Part shown: one piece after another, positions 11,293 to 23,210 of the stretch
How positions within the stretch are numbered: the first letter of the stretch is position 1
How the letters are laid out: the number at the start of each line of letters is the position of its first letter
Source: Desmodus rotundus
Taxonomy: Eukaryota > Chordata > Mammalia > Chiroptera > Phyllostomidae
Assembly: GCF_022682495.2 (NCBI RefSeq)
Contig: NC_071389.1
Span: 99,737,951-99,801,950, forward strand
Direction of reading: 5' to 3'
DNA length: 64,000 nucleotides
Translations under genes and position numbers: made by a program
The notes under the pieces: generated by a model
What the model was told of the DNA's origin: nothing
Seen by the model: the letters and a program-made list of their open reading frames with translations, nothing else
Databases searched by the model: none

Positions 11293-11315
11293 AAACACAC
11301 ACACACACACACACA
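11293..11315 (+). repeat. (AC)n microsatellite
   Basis: A short uninterrupted run of AC dinucleotides, about 11 units, in otherwise non-repetitive DNA. Confidence 0.9.
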
Positions 11316-11842
11316 AAGAGTCAGAGGGAAAAATGAATGTCAGAAAAACAGAAGTCAAAGTGTTTTATATAAATCAGTGACATAGAGGACAATATTGTCT
11401 GGAAAAATGCAGACATTGACAACCCTAAGTTTAAAGTGATCCCAAATACAATAAACTGTGAGCGTGAAAAAAACCTCAAATAATTCATTTTATTTATATA
11501 TTATATACATGTCCAAGTGTGATATCAAAACCTGTTTTCAATACATAAAAATATAAAATTTAAACAATAAGAGAGCATTGTATCATATAATTGGCATCAT
11601 TAAGGTGCATCTATTTCTCAAAGGCATTTGAGAAGTGGCAAATATGGTATGTCACTGGACAAGATATTCTTTTCCGTTGTTTTTCCAAAAAGTTAGCAGA
11701 ATCCATGGTACCTGAGTCCATTATAACCTTGAACACCTTCTGAAACAGGACATGTTTTCTCAAGGTAAAAAATCAAGATTAGAATTGGAATATACTCTGT
11801 GGTTGTCAAACATAGCTAAAAAATGACTGAATTAGGATTCTA
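11316..11842. other. Intergenic, AT-rich, nothing recognised
   Basis: About 0.5 kb of AT-rich sequence between the AC microsatellite and L1-C, with no convincing open frame or named repeat. Confidence 0.5.
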
Positions 11843-14800
11843 TTTTTTTAAATTTTTATTGTTATTATATTACAGTTGTATGCCTTTTCTCCCCATGCCT
11901 CCACCCCACCCCAGCCAAACCCACCTCCCTCCCCCACCTCCACCCTCCCCCTTGATTTTGTCGATGTGCCCTTTACACTAGTTGCTGTAATCACCTCTCC
12001 ACACTGTCCCCTCCCCACTCCCCACTGGCAATTGTTAGATTGTTCTTAACTTCAATGTCTCTGGTTATATTTTGTTTCCTTTTTTCTTCTGTTGATTATG
12101 TTCCAGTTAAAGGTGAGATCATATGGTATTTGTACATCACCACCTGGCTTATTTCACTTAGCATAATGCTCTCCAGTTCCATCCATGCTGTTGCAAAGGG
12201 TATAAGCTCCATATTTCTCTCTGCTGTGTAGAATTCCATTGTGTAAATATATCATAGATTTTTGACCTACCCATTTGCTGATTGCCACTTAGGTTGTTTC
12301 CCGTACTTGGCTAGTGTAAATTGTGCTGCTATGAACATTGGGGTGCACAGGTTCTTTTGGATTGGTGCTTCAGGGTTCTTAGGGTATAATCCCAGCAGCG
12401 GAATTGCTGGGTCAAAGGGCAGTTCCATTTTCAGTTTTCTGAGGAAATTCCATACTGTTTTCCACAGTGGCCTCACCAGTCTGCATTCCCACCAACAGTG
12501 CACTAGGGTTCCCTTTTCTCTACAACCTCTTTAGCACTACATGTTTGTTGATTTGTTAATGTGGGCCACTCTGACTGGTGTGAGATGGTACCTCATTGTA
12601 GTTTTAATTTGTATCTCTCTGATGGCTAGTGATGCTGAGCATCTTTTCATATGTCTCTGGACTCTCTGTATGTCTTCCTTGGAGATGTGTCTGTTCAAGT
12701 CCTTTGCCCATTTTTTAATTGGACTTTTTGTCTTCCTGGAGTGGAGTTGTGTGAGTTCTTTATATATTTTGGAGATGAGGCTCTTGTCTGAGGTATCATT
12801 GGCAAATATGTTTTCCCATACTCTTGGTTCTCTTTGTATTTCAATGCTGTTTTCTTTAGCCATGCAGAAGCTTTTTATTTGGATGAGGTTCCATTTGTTT
12901 ATTCTTTCCTTTATGTCCCTTGCTTTAGGGGATGTGTCTGTGAGGATGTTGCTGCGTGGAATGTCTGAGATCTTCCTGCCAATGTTTTCCTCTAGGACTT
13001 TTATGGTGTTACGACTTATATTTAAGTCTTTTACCACCTTGAGTTTATTTTTGTGTACGGTGTGAGTTGGAGATCAAGTTTCATTTTTTTGCACATAGAT
13101 GTCCAGATCTCGCAACACCATTTGTTGAAGAGGCTTTTTTTCCTCCATTTTATGCTCCTGCCTCCTTTGTCATATATTAATTGACCATAGAGACTTGGGT
13201 TTATTACTGGACTCTCTGTTCTGTTCCATTGGTCTATGTGCCTGTTTTTATGCCAGTACCAGGCTGTTTTGATGACAGTGGCCTTGTAATACAGTTTGAT
13301 ATCAGGTATTGTGATCCCTCCTGCTTTGTTCTTCTTTCTCAAAATTGCTGCAGCTATTCGGGGTCGTTTATGGCTCCATATGAATTTCTGAAATGTTTGT
13401 TCTATATCTGTGAAATATGACATGGGTACTCTAATAGGGATTGCACTGAATGTATAAATTGCTTTGGGTAGTATGGCCATTTTGATGATATTAATTCTTC
13501 CAATCCATGAACATGGTACAAGCTTCCATTTTTATCTGTCTTCCTTAATTTCTTTATTCAGTGTTTTGTGTTTTCTGAGTACATGTCTTTTACCTCTTTG
13601 GTTAGGTTCATTCCTAGGTACTTGATTTTTCTCGTTGCTATATCAAATGGGATTTTTTTTTGTTTTCTGTTTTTGCAGTTTCACTGTTGGTATACAGGAA
13701 TGCCTTTGATTTCTGAGTGTTGACTTTGTATCCAGCTGTGTTGCCAAATTCATTTATTAGGTCAGGTAGTTTTTTGGTGGAGTCTATAGGACTTTCCATG
13801 TACAATATCATGTCATCTGCAAACAGTGACAGCTTCAGTTCCTCCTTTCCAATTTGGATGCCTTTTACTTCTTTTTCTTCTCTGATGGCTGTGGCTAGGA
13901 CTCACAATACTATGTTGAATAGGAGTTGTGAGAGAGGACATCCTTGTCTTGTTCCTGATCTTAGTGGGAAAGCTCTAAGTTTTTGTCCATTGAGTATGAT
14001 GTTGGCTGTAGGTATCTCATATATGGCCTTTATTATGTTGAGGAATGCTCCCTGTATTCCCAGTCTGCGGAGTGTTTTTATCATAAATGGATGCTATACC
14101 TTATCAAATGCTTTTTCCAAATCTAATGATATGATCCTGTGATTTTTGTCTTTGCTGTTGTTGATGTGATGTATTATGTTTATTGATTTGTGAATATCAT
14201 ACCATCCTTGCATCCCTGAGATGAATCCCACTTGGTCATGGTGTATGATCTTTTTAATGTATTGCTGGATGCGGTTTGCCAATATTTTTTTGAGAATTTT
14301 AGTGTCTATGTTCATTAGCAATATTGGCCTGAAGTTTTCTTTCTTCATTGCATCTTTATCTGGTTTTGGGATTAGGATGATGCTGGCTCCATGAAAAGAG
14401 TATGGGAGTCTTCTATCAGTGTGGATTTTTTCGAATAGTCTGTGAAGGATAGGGGTTAGCTCTTCTTAAATGCTTTGTAGAATTCTGCTGTGAAACCATC
14501 TGGTCCAGGGCTTTTGTGTATTGAGAGTTTTTTGATCACTGCTTCAATTTCCTCTGCTGTTATTGGTCTGTTTAGGTTTTCTGTTTCTTCTTCATTCAGT
14601 TTTAAGATTATATTTTTCTAGAAATGTATCCATTTCACTTAGGTTTTCAAATCTTGGCATACAGTTCTTCTTAATAATTTCTTACAATCCTTTGTATTTC
14701 TGTGGTATCAGTTGTAATCTCTCCTCTCTCACTTCTAATTGTGTTTATTTGGATCCTATCTCTTGTTTTCTTAATTAAACTACTTAAAGGCTTGTGGATT

Positions 14801-15643
14801 TTGTTTATCTTTTCAAAGAACCAGCTCCTGGATTTATTGATGCTTAGAATTGTGCTTTTAGTCTCTATGTCATTTAACTCTGCTCCGATCTTGATTATTT
14901 CCTTCCTTCTGCTTGCTCTGGGCTGTCTTTGTTGTTTTTCCTCCAGTTCTTGTAGGCGTGGGTTAGGCTGTTTGTTTGAAATGATTCTTACTTTTCAAGG
15001 TAGGCCTGTATTGCTATGAACTTCCTTTCCTCAGGACTGCCTTTCCTGTGTCCAATAGGTTTTGGTTTGTTGTGAGTTCATTTTGATTTGTTTCCAGAAA
15101 GTTTTTGATTTCTTCCCTAATCTCGTTCTTGACCCGTTCATTGTTTAATAGCATGCTATTCTGTCTCCATGATTTTGAGCATTTTGGATGTTTTCCTTTG
15201 GGGTTGGTTTCTAGTTTCAGTCCCTTGTGGTCAGAGAAGATGCTTGGCATGATTTCAATTTTCTTGAGTTTGTTTAGGCTTGCTTTGTGTCCTATCATGT
15301 GATCTATCTTTGAAAATGTTCCATGTATACTTGAAAAGAATGTGTATTTTGCTTCTTTGGGATGAAAAGCTCTTTATGTATATTAGTTAAGTCCATTTCA
15401 TCTAGGGTATTGTTATGTGAGACAATATCCTTGTTATTTTGTTGGATATCTGTCCATTTTTGACAGTGAGGTGTTAAAAGTCCCCTACTATAATTGTATT
15501 GCTGTCAATATCTTTCTTGAAGTCCTCCAAGATTTTCTTTATGTATTTGGGTCCTCCCATGTTGGGTGCATATATCTTTACAATGTTTATGTCTTCTTGG
15601 TGGATTCTTCCTTTGAGTATTATGAAGTGACCTTCTGGGTCTC
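11843..15643 (-). mobile_element. L1-C: 5'-truncated LINE-1
   Basis: It begins with a poly-T/AATTTTTATTGTTATT tail (L1 3' end on the minus strand), then a C-rich 3'UTR complement (about 11880-12095), then ORF2 from 12096 to about 15643, where it stops inside the endonuclease domain near the GTGACCTTCTGGGTCT stretch. No ORF1 or 5'UTR of this element follows. The next sequence is the tail of another L1. No clear TSD was found. Confidence 0.88.
12096..15643 (-). pseudogene. L1-C ORF2p, multiply frameshifted, 5'-truncated
   Basis: Fragments in shifting frames cover most of ORF2. The endonuclease part is at 15643-15014, the RT fingers at 14348-14094 ([20 protein letters not shown]), and motif B at 14084-13902 ([12 protein letters not shown]). 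Motif C FADDMI is encoded near 13830-13800. The C-terminal region includes 13480-12537 and 12503-12267, and the stop lies at 12096-12098. Many small indels and an interrupted Cys-rich region (the frame breaks between 12537 and 12503) make this copy look older than L1-B, L1-F or L1-H. No product is expected. Confidence 0.85.
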
Positions 15644-15649
15644 TCTCTC

Positions 15650-16537
15650 TTTTTTTTAAATTTTAATTTTGTATTGTTATTCAACTACAGTTCTGTGGCT
15701 TTTCTCCCTTCCTGAGCCACACTCTTCGCTGTTGTCCAGCCTCTAGTCCAGTTCCTCAGGGGCCTTCTGCTCCCCCCTAGACCTTTAGTGCACCAGTTGT
15801 GCTGTCCTTGAGGTGCACCAATTAGGGGCAACTCACACTCCACCTTCTTGATCTTTGCTGTCCTAGATGCTAGGGGCTTTAGCTGCTCCTTTAGGGTAGT
15901 TCAGCCCCCTACTGGGTCAAGTTTTTTCAGGGACTGCAGTCTCCCCTATCCCTGCAACTCCCCTCTGCTGGGTGTTCTGCCTTCCTCCTAGAGAATGAGT
16001 AGGCCCTGTAGGGCTCTGTGCGCAGGGGCTAGGTGGGAGATGTTCAGTCCCTGGTGCTTCAGGCGCGGTAGCCCAGGGGCAGCCAGGTCGTTGATCTGGT
16101 TGTGTGGCTGATCCCCGGCTTTGGGCCTGTGTGCCCTGGCAATAGGTCCACTGATCAGAGTGCACGCCCATTCGGGGTTTCAAGTGTGGGTGCCCAGGCG
16201 GCCGGTCAAGGTGTGTGCACACCCAGGGTTTCAGGTGTTGGCTCCAGGCCACTGATTGGGGTACACACCCACCCAGGTGCTTTGGGACTGTGCGCCCAGG
16301 CTACTGGGCCACTGATTTGGGTGCACACTGATCACTGGCTTTAGACCTGTGCGCCCGGACAGCCGGGCTGCTGATCAGGGTGCACGCCCACCCGGGGTTT
16401 CAGGCGTGGGCGCCTAGGCCGCTGATCTGGGTGTGCGCCAACCGGCTGCATGTGTGTGCTGGGGTTGCTTATCCAGTGTTCACTGTCCAGGGGCTGAGGG
16501 AGTGCGGGCACAAGAGGCCACGGCTGTTGCAGAGAGT
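15650..16537 (-). mobile_element. L1 remnant with 3' tail joined to 5'UTR (internal deletion)
   Basis: Positions 15650-15698 are the last ~50 bp of an L1 (poly-T, ATTGTTATTCAACTACAG). At CTTTTCTCCC (15699-15708) the sequence switches without a gap to L1 5'UTR (GAGCCACACTCTTCGCTG and on), the GC-rich half of which continues to 16537. All of ORF1, ORF2 and most of the 3'UTR are missing. The L1 3'UTR and 5'UTR both contain the sense 10-mer GGGAGAAAAG at this point, so the join lies at 10 bp of shared sequence. The extreme 5' end is also absent. Confidence 0.8.
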
Positions 16538-17753
16538 CCTGAAGCACATTTACTATATGTCCTGATATGTGATTCTGTTACTTGTTGACCTTGTTAGCTT
16601 TTCTAATGTGCTTTTTCCCTTTGCTCCACTGGGTTTCTGTTTTGTAATGACATCTCTCTGTTATGTTTCTATGTGCTATATACATATAGTAGTAAAAGTA
16701 AGTCTATGTGAATTTAATAATGCAGATTTTTAACTTTAGCCTAATTCTTAGTTTCAGATGAATGTGGTGTAAACCAACATAATGTGTGTGGGGGGAGGTT
16801 TGTAATTAACAACATGTAATGTTACTTTACAGAAGCACAGATGAAAAGTTATGAATTTGTGGGTGGATTGGAGATGGTTCTGAATTATTAAAGAAGCTAA
16901 ATTATAGAATTTTTGTGGTTTTAGAATTGTAGCTTTATTACTTTAAAAAGAAATCAAACAAATTCCAGTAAAGATGAAGTAAGAGATCTTGAGTTTACCA
17001 ACCCCACTCCCCTTCCCCACCATACACACTCACTCACAACTTAAACAATATAAAATCAGACAGAAGGAGAAACAAACAAGGAAAGCCCATGGCTGCATTA
17101 GCTAAAAGCTTGGAGGGGGTTCCAAGACTTCACAGAACAAAGCAAAACAAACAAACAAACAAAAAACCCGGAGCAGAGCCTAAATTCTTTCTGAGCTCAG
17201 GATAGAAATAAAGGTTCAGTGTCCAGGAGAGCTGCAATGTGCAGGGCAGAAAACCATAAAGGAGGAGGCTGTAAGGATAACTGTAGAAGGGTCACCATGA
17301 GGGTCCAGCTGAGCACTGATCTGTGTATGCATGAGAGGAAGTGATTCAAGACCAAAGAAAGAACAACTAGGAAAGATAATGTAGTAAAATCCCCAGCATC
17401 CACACAAGGCTGGGAGTAGCTTGTTGTTCCACGTGGGTGGTAAAGCCACTGCAATGAACATGCCTTAGCAGTGTGGCTAAATTCCTTGTAGATTAAAGGC
17501 CTCTCAGGTTCTGACTTAGCAAAGTTTAAAAGTTTTAAAATAATCTACCTGATATCAAGTAATATATTGTAGTCCATTAAAATAATCCAACATTATTTAA
17601 AGGAATACAACAAAATCCAGCAGCCAACAATGTAATATTCACAATATCTGCCATCCAATTGAAAACTACCAAGCATACAAAAAAAAAAAAAAAAGCATGT
17701 GACTGATAACAAGGAGAAGGACATAAATACCTATCCTGTATTATTCTCTCTCT
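16538..17753. other. Intergenic, nothing recognised; short (CAAA)n
   Basis: About 1.2 kb without a recognised gene. A short CAAA repeat lies at about 17143-17167 and an A-run near 17680-17694. Open frames at 17197-17461 (minus) have no recognisable domain and are in DNA with no other coding sign. Confidence 0.5.
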
Positions 17754-17766
17754 AAAAAATTCTAGA

Positions 17767-17971
17767 GCTCTGGCTAGTGTGGCTCAATGGACTGAGTGCC
17801 AGCCTGCGAACCAAAGGATTGCCAGTTCAATTCCCAGTCAAGGGCACATGTCCTAGGGCCAGGTCCCCAGAAGGGGGCACACTAGAGGCAACCACACTTT
17901 GATGTTTCTCTCCCTCTCTTTCTCCCTCCTTACCCCTCTCTAAAACCAAATAAATAAAATCTTTAAAAAAA
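17767..17971 (+). mobile_element. Ves-type SINE (bat tRNA-derived)
   Basis: It starts GCTCTGGCTAGTGTGGCTCA and contains A-box-like GTGTGGCTCAATGGA (about 17777-17791) and B-box-like GTTCAATTCC (about 17825-17834). The tRNA-unrelated body (CCCCAGAAGGGGGC) and a CT-rich stretch before an A-tail follow. The flank ATTCTAGA with an A-run is repeated on both sides (17759-17766 and 17972-17979), a TSD. Ves SINEs are transcribed by RNA polymerase III and mobilised by L1 (family knowledge). The B-box CG has decayed to CA. Confidence 0.85.
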
Positions 17972-17989
17972 ATTCTAGAAAAAGTAAAA

Positions 17990-18230
17990 CTATCATTTCA
18001 GAAAATGAACAGTGGTTGCCAGAGTCTAGGAATTGGGAAGCAGTGGGGGGACAGGGATGGGGATTACCTGTGAATGGGCACCAGAGAATCTTGGAAATGT
18101 TCTATATCTTGAATGTAATTGTGGTTACAGGACTATATAGCATAGCAAAATTTATGAAAATGCACTCAGAATTGTAGTTTTATTTCATATTAAGTTATAC
18201 TTTAGTAAAGTTGATTTAAAAACATTGAAT
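17990..18230 (+). repeat. Ancient L1M 3'-end fragment
   Basis: The stretches CAGTGGTTGCCAGAGTCTAG, GAAATGTTCTATATCTTGAA and the closing TAAAGTTGATTTAAAAA follow the order found in old mammalian-wide L1M 3' ends. Divergence is high; this is a fossil. Confidence 0.6.
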
Positions 18231-19394
18231 TAAATGTGATCTCCAAAACAATATTTCAATGGAAAGGTAATAATCACATGTAAAGAAAATAACTTATTTT
18301 ATGTACTTACTTGGTGCTTATGAAATGCTTGAGTATCCTTATCTATTTTTAATACTAGCTTGATAAATATGGTAAACTTTACTATAATCACTGACATAAT
18401 AAATTCAAAAGTTTTTCAAGTTAAAAAGACACACTTATTGTGTTAAAGTGTACTGAGAGTGACTCATAGCCGATTTTTTAATTGGTAAAAAAATTCAAAT
18501 ATCAGTTCTAATGATTATTTAACCCTACTTTTGAATAGCACTAAACTCTTTTTTCAGTTCACTTATATTTCACTTTTTACAGCTTTTCTTCATTGCTCAT
18601 TAGTTTGAAATAGAAAAAAGAACCCTACAAATTACAGTCTACTATAAACACATTTAATTAATTCTATTCTTTAATATTAAAATCATGGCTCAATATTAGT
18701 GCTTCATTTAGTTTAGTCAGTTGTGTTATTAACATACTCAGCTAGGGGTTGGGGGGTAAAGAAAGGAGAAAGAGTTTCTAGAACAATGGACACAATCAGA
18801 GTTACCAGGAATTTGTCCAACCAAATTAAATATCTCCCCAAATGAAACAATGAGATATTGAGGAATAACAACATAGGTGAGCATCAGGTGATAGATAACT
18901 CTTACTTATCTTCTACTATATAGACATACTTTAGAGATACAAGGTTTTGCTAACCAGAGTAAATTGCTCTGTTTATCCTACTTCCTATAAACTTGCAGCC
19001 CCTTCTTCTGACATGAAGCAAAGACATTATTTGTGGCACATTCAAGATTTTTTCACTCTGTTCTCCACTCAGAATTTCTCTAACATTTCCTTTTATTGGC
19101 ACCTGCATTCTCTGTATTTGTTTGCAGACCATAAGTTCAAGTAATAGAAATAAGCATATGATTGTCATTTATTTATAAATTGAGCTGAGGCCAATAGTAG
19201 GATGGATGGGAATTTTACAAATATTCTAGTGATTGTTTTTATGGGTGTGATATCCATGATATTCAGAAGACCCCTACTCTCAAGTCTACAAGGTATGTGT
19301 TGGTAGGGGCAAAAATTTTGGGCCATGCTAGAAGTCTGTGTACCATTGGGTTTGGAACATACTTGACTTACAGTTTCAAATATTTTTTCTGACT
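18231..19394. other. Intergenic, AT-rich, nothing recognised
   Basis: About 1.2 kb of AT-rich DNA before the mariner element. Short frames at 18947-19168 on both strands overlap each other and show no domain. Confidence 0.5.
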
Positions 19395-19396
19395 TA

Positions 19397-20073
19397 CAAG
19401 GTCTGTTCAGAAGGTATCCAGCCATATAATATGAAAAATAGAGACATCTATTGAAGAAGATACAAAATACAAAAAACATTGTATATAGAACAGTAACCCC
19501 TCAGTCCCCTTCAAAGTAGGCACCTTGGGACCTCACACAGTTCTCCCAATCAACATCTGCTGCCCCATTATATTTTCCTGAATTTCACCACCAGTTTTAA
19601 ATATCTTCCCTTTTAAAGCTGATTTTAGTTTTAGGGAAAGCCAGAAGTGTTAGAGTGACAAATCTTGGCTGTAGGGGGGTTGAGTCACCTGGGTGATATG
19701 ATGTTTTGCTAAAAAACTCTGCATAAGACTTGATGCATGAGTGGGCACATTGTCGTGATGAAGCTGCCAATCTTCAGTTGCCCATATCTGCAGTCTTCTG
19801 AATCATCTGAATGGTTTCTGCATAGGAATGGTCAAGCTTAACGCAAAATTTTATGATTTGTTGCTCTACTTTCTCAGTTATTTTGAAAGTGGTGGCCACA
19901 CAATACACATGCTCGGTGCATCTACCTCCCTCACTGACTAGTACAGTGAAGTCATCATTGTTCACACATGTGAACAATGCAGTCCACTCTCCTTAGCTGC
20001 AATGTTACATCAATGTTGTACAAATTGTTCCTCTTATATTAACAATGGCTGGACCTTTTCTGTACAGACCTTG
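19397..20073 (-). mobile_element. Mariner DNA transposon, internally deleted
   Basis: Terminal inverted repeats start CAAGGTCTG on both strands: the left end reads CAAGGTCTGTTCAGAAGGTA and the right end, reverse-complemented, CAAGGTCTGTACAGAAAAGG. Both continue to CCAGCCAT. TA dinucleotides flank the element at 19395-19396 and 20074-20075, the mariner target duplication. At 677 bp it is about half the length of a complete mariner (about 1.3 kb); the middle of the transposase is missing. It could be moved only in trans, and the substitutions suggest it is inactive. Confidence 0.92.
19501..19985 (-). pseudogene. Mariner transposase, central part deleted
   Basis: On the minus strand an N-terminal helix-turn-helix piece (KFCVKLDHSYAETIQMIQK, about 19865-19795) is followed directly by a C-terminal piece. 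That piece contains LHHDNVPTHA, which holds the second catalytic Asp of the mariner DD34D triad, and PPYSQDLS, which holds the third. The C-terminus is complete (GKYNGAADVDWENC, then GAYFEGD and a stop at 19503-19501). The first catalytic Asp and the rest of the DNA-binding region lie in the deleted part, so the protein would be inactive. One frameshift may also lie in the C-terminal piece. Confidence 0.85.
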
Positions 20074-20075
20074 TA

Positions 20076-20655
20076 CTTTTTCAGTGATTCCCTGTTGTCT
20101 TATTTCTGAACCTTCTTATGTTAGGTCTTTTCACCATGCCCCATTTTATTTTGCCATTTTCTATTATTCTCCATGTTTTTCACCTCTGTTCTGAAGGTCT
20201 AGTGGTTTTGCTTCCATAATATGTGGAACATTATCTCTTGTGTCTGTCTAATCTGCTATCAAATTCATCAATAAAATGGTAAGTTTTACTTATTTTATTT
20301 ATTTTTATGTGCAGAGTCCCCTTTTTCTAAAATAATACAGAATATTCTAAACGTGTTTCTTATAATGATAATGTAATTGGTTCTTATTTTCTAATCAGTC
20401 TGATATGGTTGTACTTAGTGGTGGCATTTCCTATTCATTTGTCATATTTCTATTTGCTTTTGTCACTCTTAAACAAATTTAGCATGAATACCAAATTGCT
20501 ACTGGTAAAAAACCGAACCTGAAAGCACTTTTTACTACTGAATACCATCTTTAGTACTATTTTTTAATATATACAATATTTACAAATATATACTTATATG
20601 TATTATGCTACATTTTTGTTTTATACATGTCTTTCAAAAAACTAAGAAAAAACTA
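20076..20655. other. Intergenic, AT-rich, nothing recognised
   Basis: About 0.6 kb between the mariner and a Ves SINE. It may belong to the same ancient L1 as 20880-22700, but I cannot support that by eye. Confidence 0.4.
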
Positions 20656-20861
20656 GAGCTCTCGCTGGTGTGACTCAGTGGACTAAGTGCCAGCCTGTGA
20701 CCCAAAAGGTCAGTGGTTTGATTCTCAGTCAGGGCACATGCCTGGTTTGTGGGCTAGGTCCCCAGTTGGGGGTGTGCAAAGGGCAACTGACTGATGTTTC
20801 TCTACCTCTCTTTCTCCCTACCTTCCCCTTTCTCTAAAAATAAATTAAATCTAAAAAAAAG
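20656..20861 (+). mobile_element. Ves-type SINE, diverged
   Basis: Starts GAGCTCTCGCTGGTGTGACT, with the tRNA-like region (CTCAGTGGACTAAGTGCCAG), a B-box-like GGTTTGATTC, the CCCCAGTTGGGGGTG body, a CT-rich tail and an A-tail. It is more diverged than the copy at 17767. I could not define a clear TSD. Confidence 0.8.
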
Positions 20862-20879
20862 ATAAAGTTAAAACAAAGA

Positions 20880-22700
20880 AAATTTTCAATTTTATGTATT
20901 ATTTAATATTAGTGCACATTAAAATTTTCATAACTTTCCAGTTTTCCTACAACATTGACTTACTATCTGACATAATTTCCCTTTATCTGAAAAACTTCCT
21001 TTAGCATTTCTTATAATGCAAATATGTTGCTAAGACTCTTTTAGCTCTTATTTATCTGAAAATATTTTTGTTAAAACTTCGTCCATGAAGCTTACTCTCA
21101 TTGAATATGAAACTCTTGGATGCTTTTTTTAAAACTTTAATTTTGTCATTTTAACGTCTTATATCTCCATAGTTACTGTTATGCAGTAATTGTTTCCTTG
21201 TATGCAGCATGCAATTCCTTTTCTTTTCAAAATTTTGTCATTATCTTTAGACTTTAAGCAGTTTGAGTATACAAATCTTGGAAGTGATTTTTTGTTGTTA
21301 TTTATATTTTCATTGGGGTCTGTTGTGCATTTTGTATCTGTAAGTTATTTTTGTAACATATTTAGAATGTCTTTTGCTATTACTTCTTCAAATACTTTAT
21401 TCTTCCATTGTTTCTTTCTCCTCTCCTTTTAAAACCCTAATTAACTTATTTCATACAGATAATATTATTAACAGTCTCAGATTATAGCTCTAAATTTTTA
21501 CAAAAGATTTCTCATACTAACCGATTTCTAGCTATCTTTAAGAATACCAAGTATATTATCTTTAATGATACCAACTCTCTCTTTAGCCACCCTAACATGC
21601 TATTAATCTCATCTAGTAAATTTTTAGTTATTATTTTTTCAGTTCTAGAATTTTAATTTTTAATAGATTTAATTTAACTGTGAGGTCTTGTTGTCCTTCC
21701 ATTCATTTATACTATACAGGGTGAGGCAAAAGTATGTTTACAGTTGTATGGAAAATATTACAATAATGAAAAAAATACAAAAACAAACTCTTTTGCATAC
21801 TCACCACTGTAAAACTTTTGTCCCACTCTGTATTATATTCTTTTTGTATTTCTCTTTAATTTTTTGAATGCATACGCATGTGTATTGCATAACAGCTGCT
21901 TTGAAATCTGCATCTACGTCCACTTGAAGACAGTCTCCATTGACAGCCTGTTCCGTAAGTACAGGTCCCACATCTGGTGTTTTGTTTTGTATTGCAGGCT
22001 TTATAATTTGAGGTTGAAAACTGGACACTGTAGTTATATAGATCATATATTGTAGCAACTCTGTATTCTGTTGTGTTTTGGTTATTGTTTTAGTTATCAC
22101 AGGTTTTGGCTCAAATTTAAACTTTGTTTCCTCCCTCTTCTAAGCTTGCAGCTGTCACATCTCAGATCTGTTTTTATGACTCTCAGCTGCTGTTTTTGTA
22201 GCCCGTTCATCTGGGGGATCTTCATTAGGTCCTTGTTTATTTCATGGTCAGCAATGGATGTGAATAAACTTATATTTGGGGGCTTACTCTTTCTGTGGTT
22301 TTCCTGCTAATTTCCAGATGTTCTGCAATCCTTTTGCCCTTTGACTTATCAGGCCTGTAAGGATTCAGATGTCTGCTTTCTGGACTAGGTACAGTGTTAG
22401 GTACATTCAAAAGCAGCAAACTCACAATTATTACCAAACTATGTCTTTCAAGGGTAGATTCCTCTATAGTAGCAGTCTGCTTTTCCGATGTCTTCCTTTG
22501 TATACCACTGATTTTTTGATAGTTATGGATTTAGGCAGATTTTATACTCAGATTTGGGATGTTACTCCTTCGGCAGCTCTCTTGCTGTTAGAATTCCCCC
22601 TACCAAATATTTAGCTGCTTTTCGGGTCCTGAACTCTGATATCCAACCTGACCGATTAAGAATGATTTTTAACTGCCATTTCTTCTCTCAGTCACCACAG
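20880..22700 (-). repeat. Ancient L1M fragment (ORF1 and 5' region), degraded
   Basis: In antisense the order of an old L1 ORF1 can be followed. A C-terminal-domain stretch around 20990-21120 (CTTCCTTTAGCATTTCTTAT, GAATATGAAACTCTTGGATG) is followed by the RRM/coiled-coil region around 21230-21660 (ATTACTTCTTCAAATACTTT, TTTTTCAGTTCTAGAATTTT). The 5' region follows around 21840-22100 (GCTGCTTTGAAATCTGCATC). No frame is open. A mariner-type MITE interrupts it at 21717-21830, so the L1 is older than the MITE. Borders are approximate. Confidence 0.55.
21717..21830. mobile_element. Mariner-type MITE (114 bp)
   Basis: The ends are inverted repeats: CAGGGTGAGGCAAAAGTATG at the left and, reverse-complemented, CAGAGTGGGACAAAAGTTTT at the right, each followed by ACAG. 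TA flanks both sides (21715-21716, 21831-21832). The interior is AT-rich and non-coding. A second member is at 51376-51494. Confidence 0.88.
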
Positions 22701-22851
22701 AGGTTGCTGAGCACTCTAGGACAAGTCAGCTATAAATGCATAATTCTTATATATATCATCCATATTTATCATTATTAGCTGCGTGATCCCTTTGCCACAC
22801 CACTATCATTGGAAGTCTCTCTGTTTTAACCATGAGTTCTTGGCAACTGCC

Positions 22852-23210
22852 TTTTTTTACCTTATATTTTATTGAATTTATTGGGGTGACATTGGTTAAT
22901 AAAATTATATCTGTTTCAGGTGCACAGATATATTGTATTGTATGTTCACCACCCCAAGTCAAGTCTCCTTCCATTGCCATTTATCTCCCTTTTACCCTCT
23001 TCTACCTCTCCCCACCACTCTTCCAGGATTGAAATAAGTCAGTCACAGGAAGGCAAGTATATATGATTTCATTTACATGTGGAATATAATGAACAAAATA
23101 AACTAACAAAGTGGAGACAGACTCATAGATGGAGAACAGACTGACAGCTGTCAGAGGAGAGGGGGTTGGAGGATAGATAAGAAGGGATTAAGCAAAGAAA
23201 AAGAAGACTG
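22852..23210 (-). mobile_element. 5'-inverted older L1 (twin-priming structure)
   Basis: From 22852 to about 23029 the minus strand carries an L1 3'UTR ending in the CAATAAATTCAATAAAATAT tail region. From about 23030 to 23210 the plus strand carries L1 sequence that belongs just upstream (GAAATAAGTCAGTCACAGGA, ACAAAATAAACTAACAAAGT). The 5' segment is therefore inverted relative to the 3' segment, as produced by twin priming. A 7-bp repeat TTGGCAA at 22840-22846 and 23211-23217 is a possible TSD. The 3'UTR type differs from L1-B, E, F and H and is of an older family. Confidence 0.7.

Noticed and set aside
15650..15720. Spliced L1 RNA insertion
   Set aside because: A GT-AG splice at this place would leave one base fewer than observed; the shared 10-mer explains the join better.
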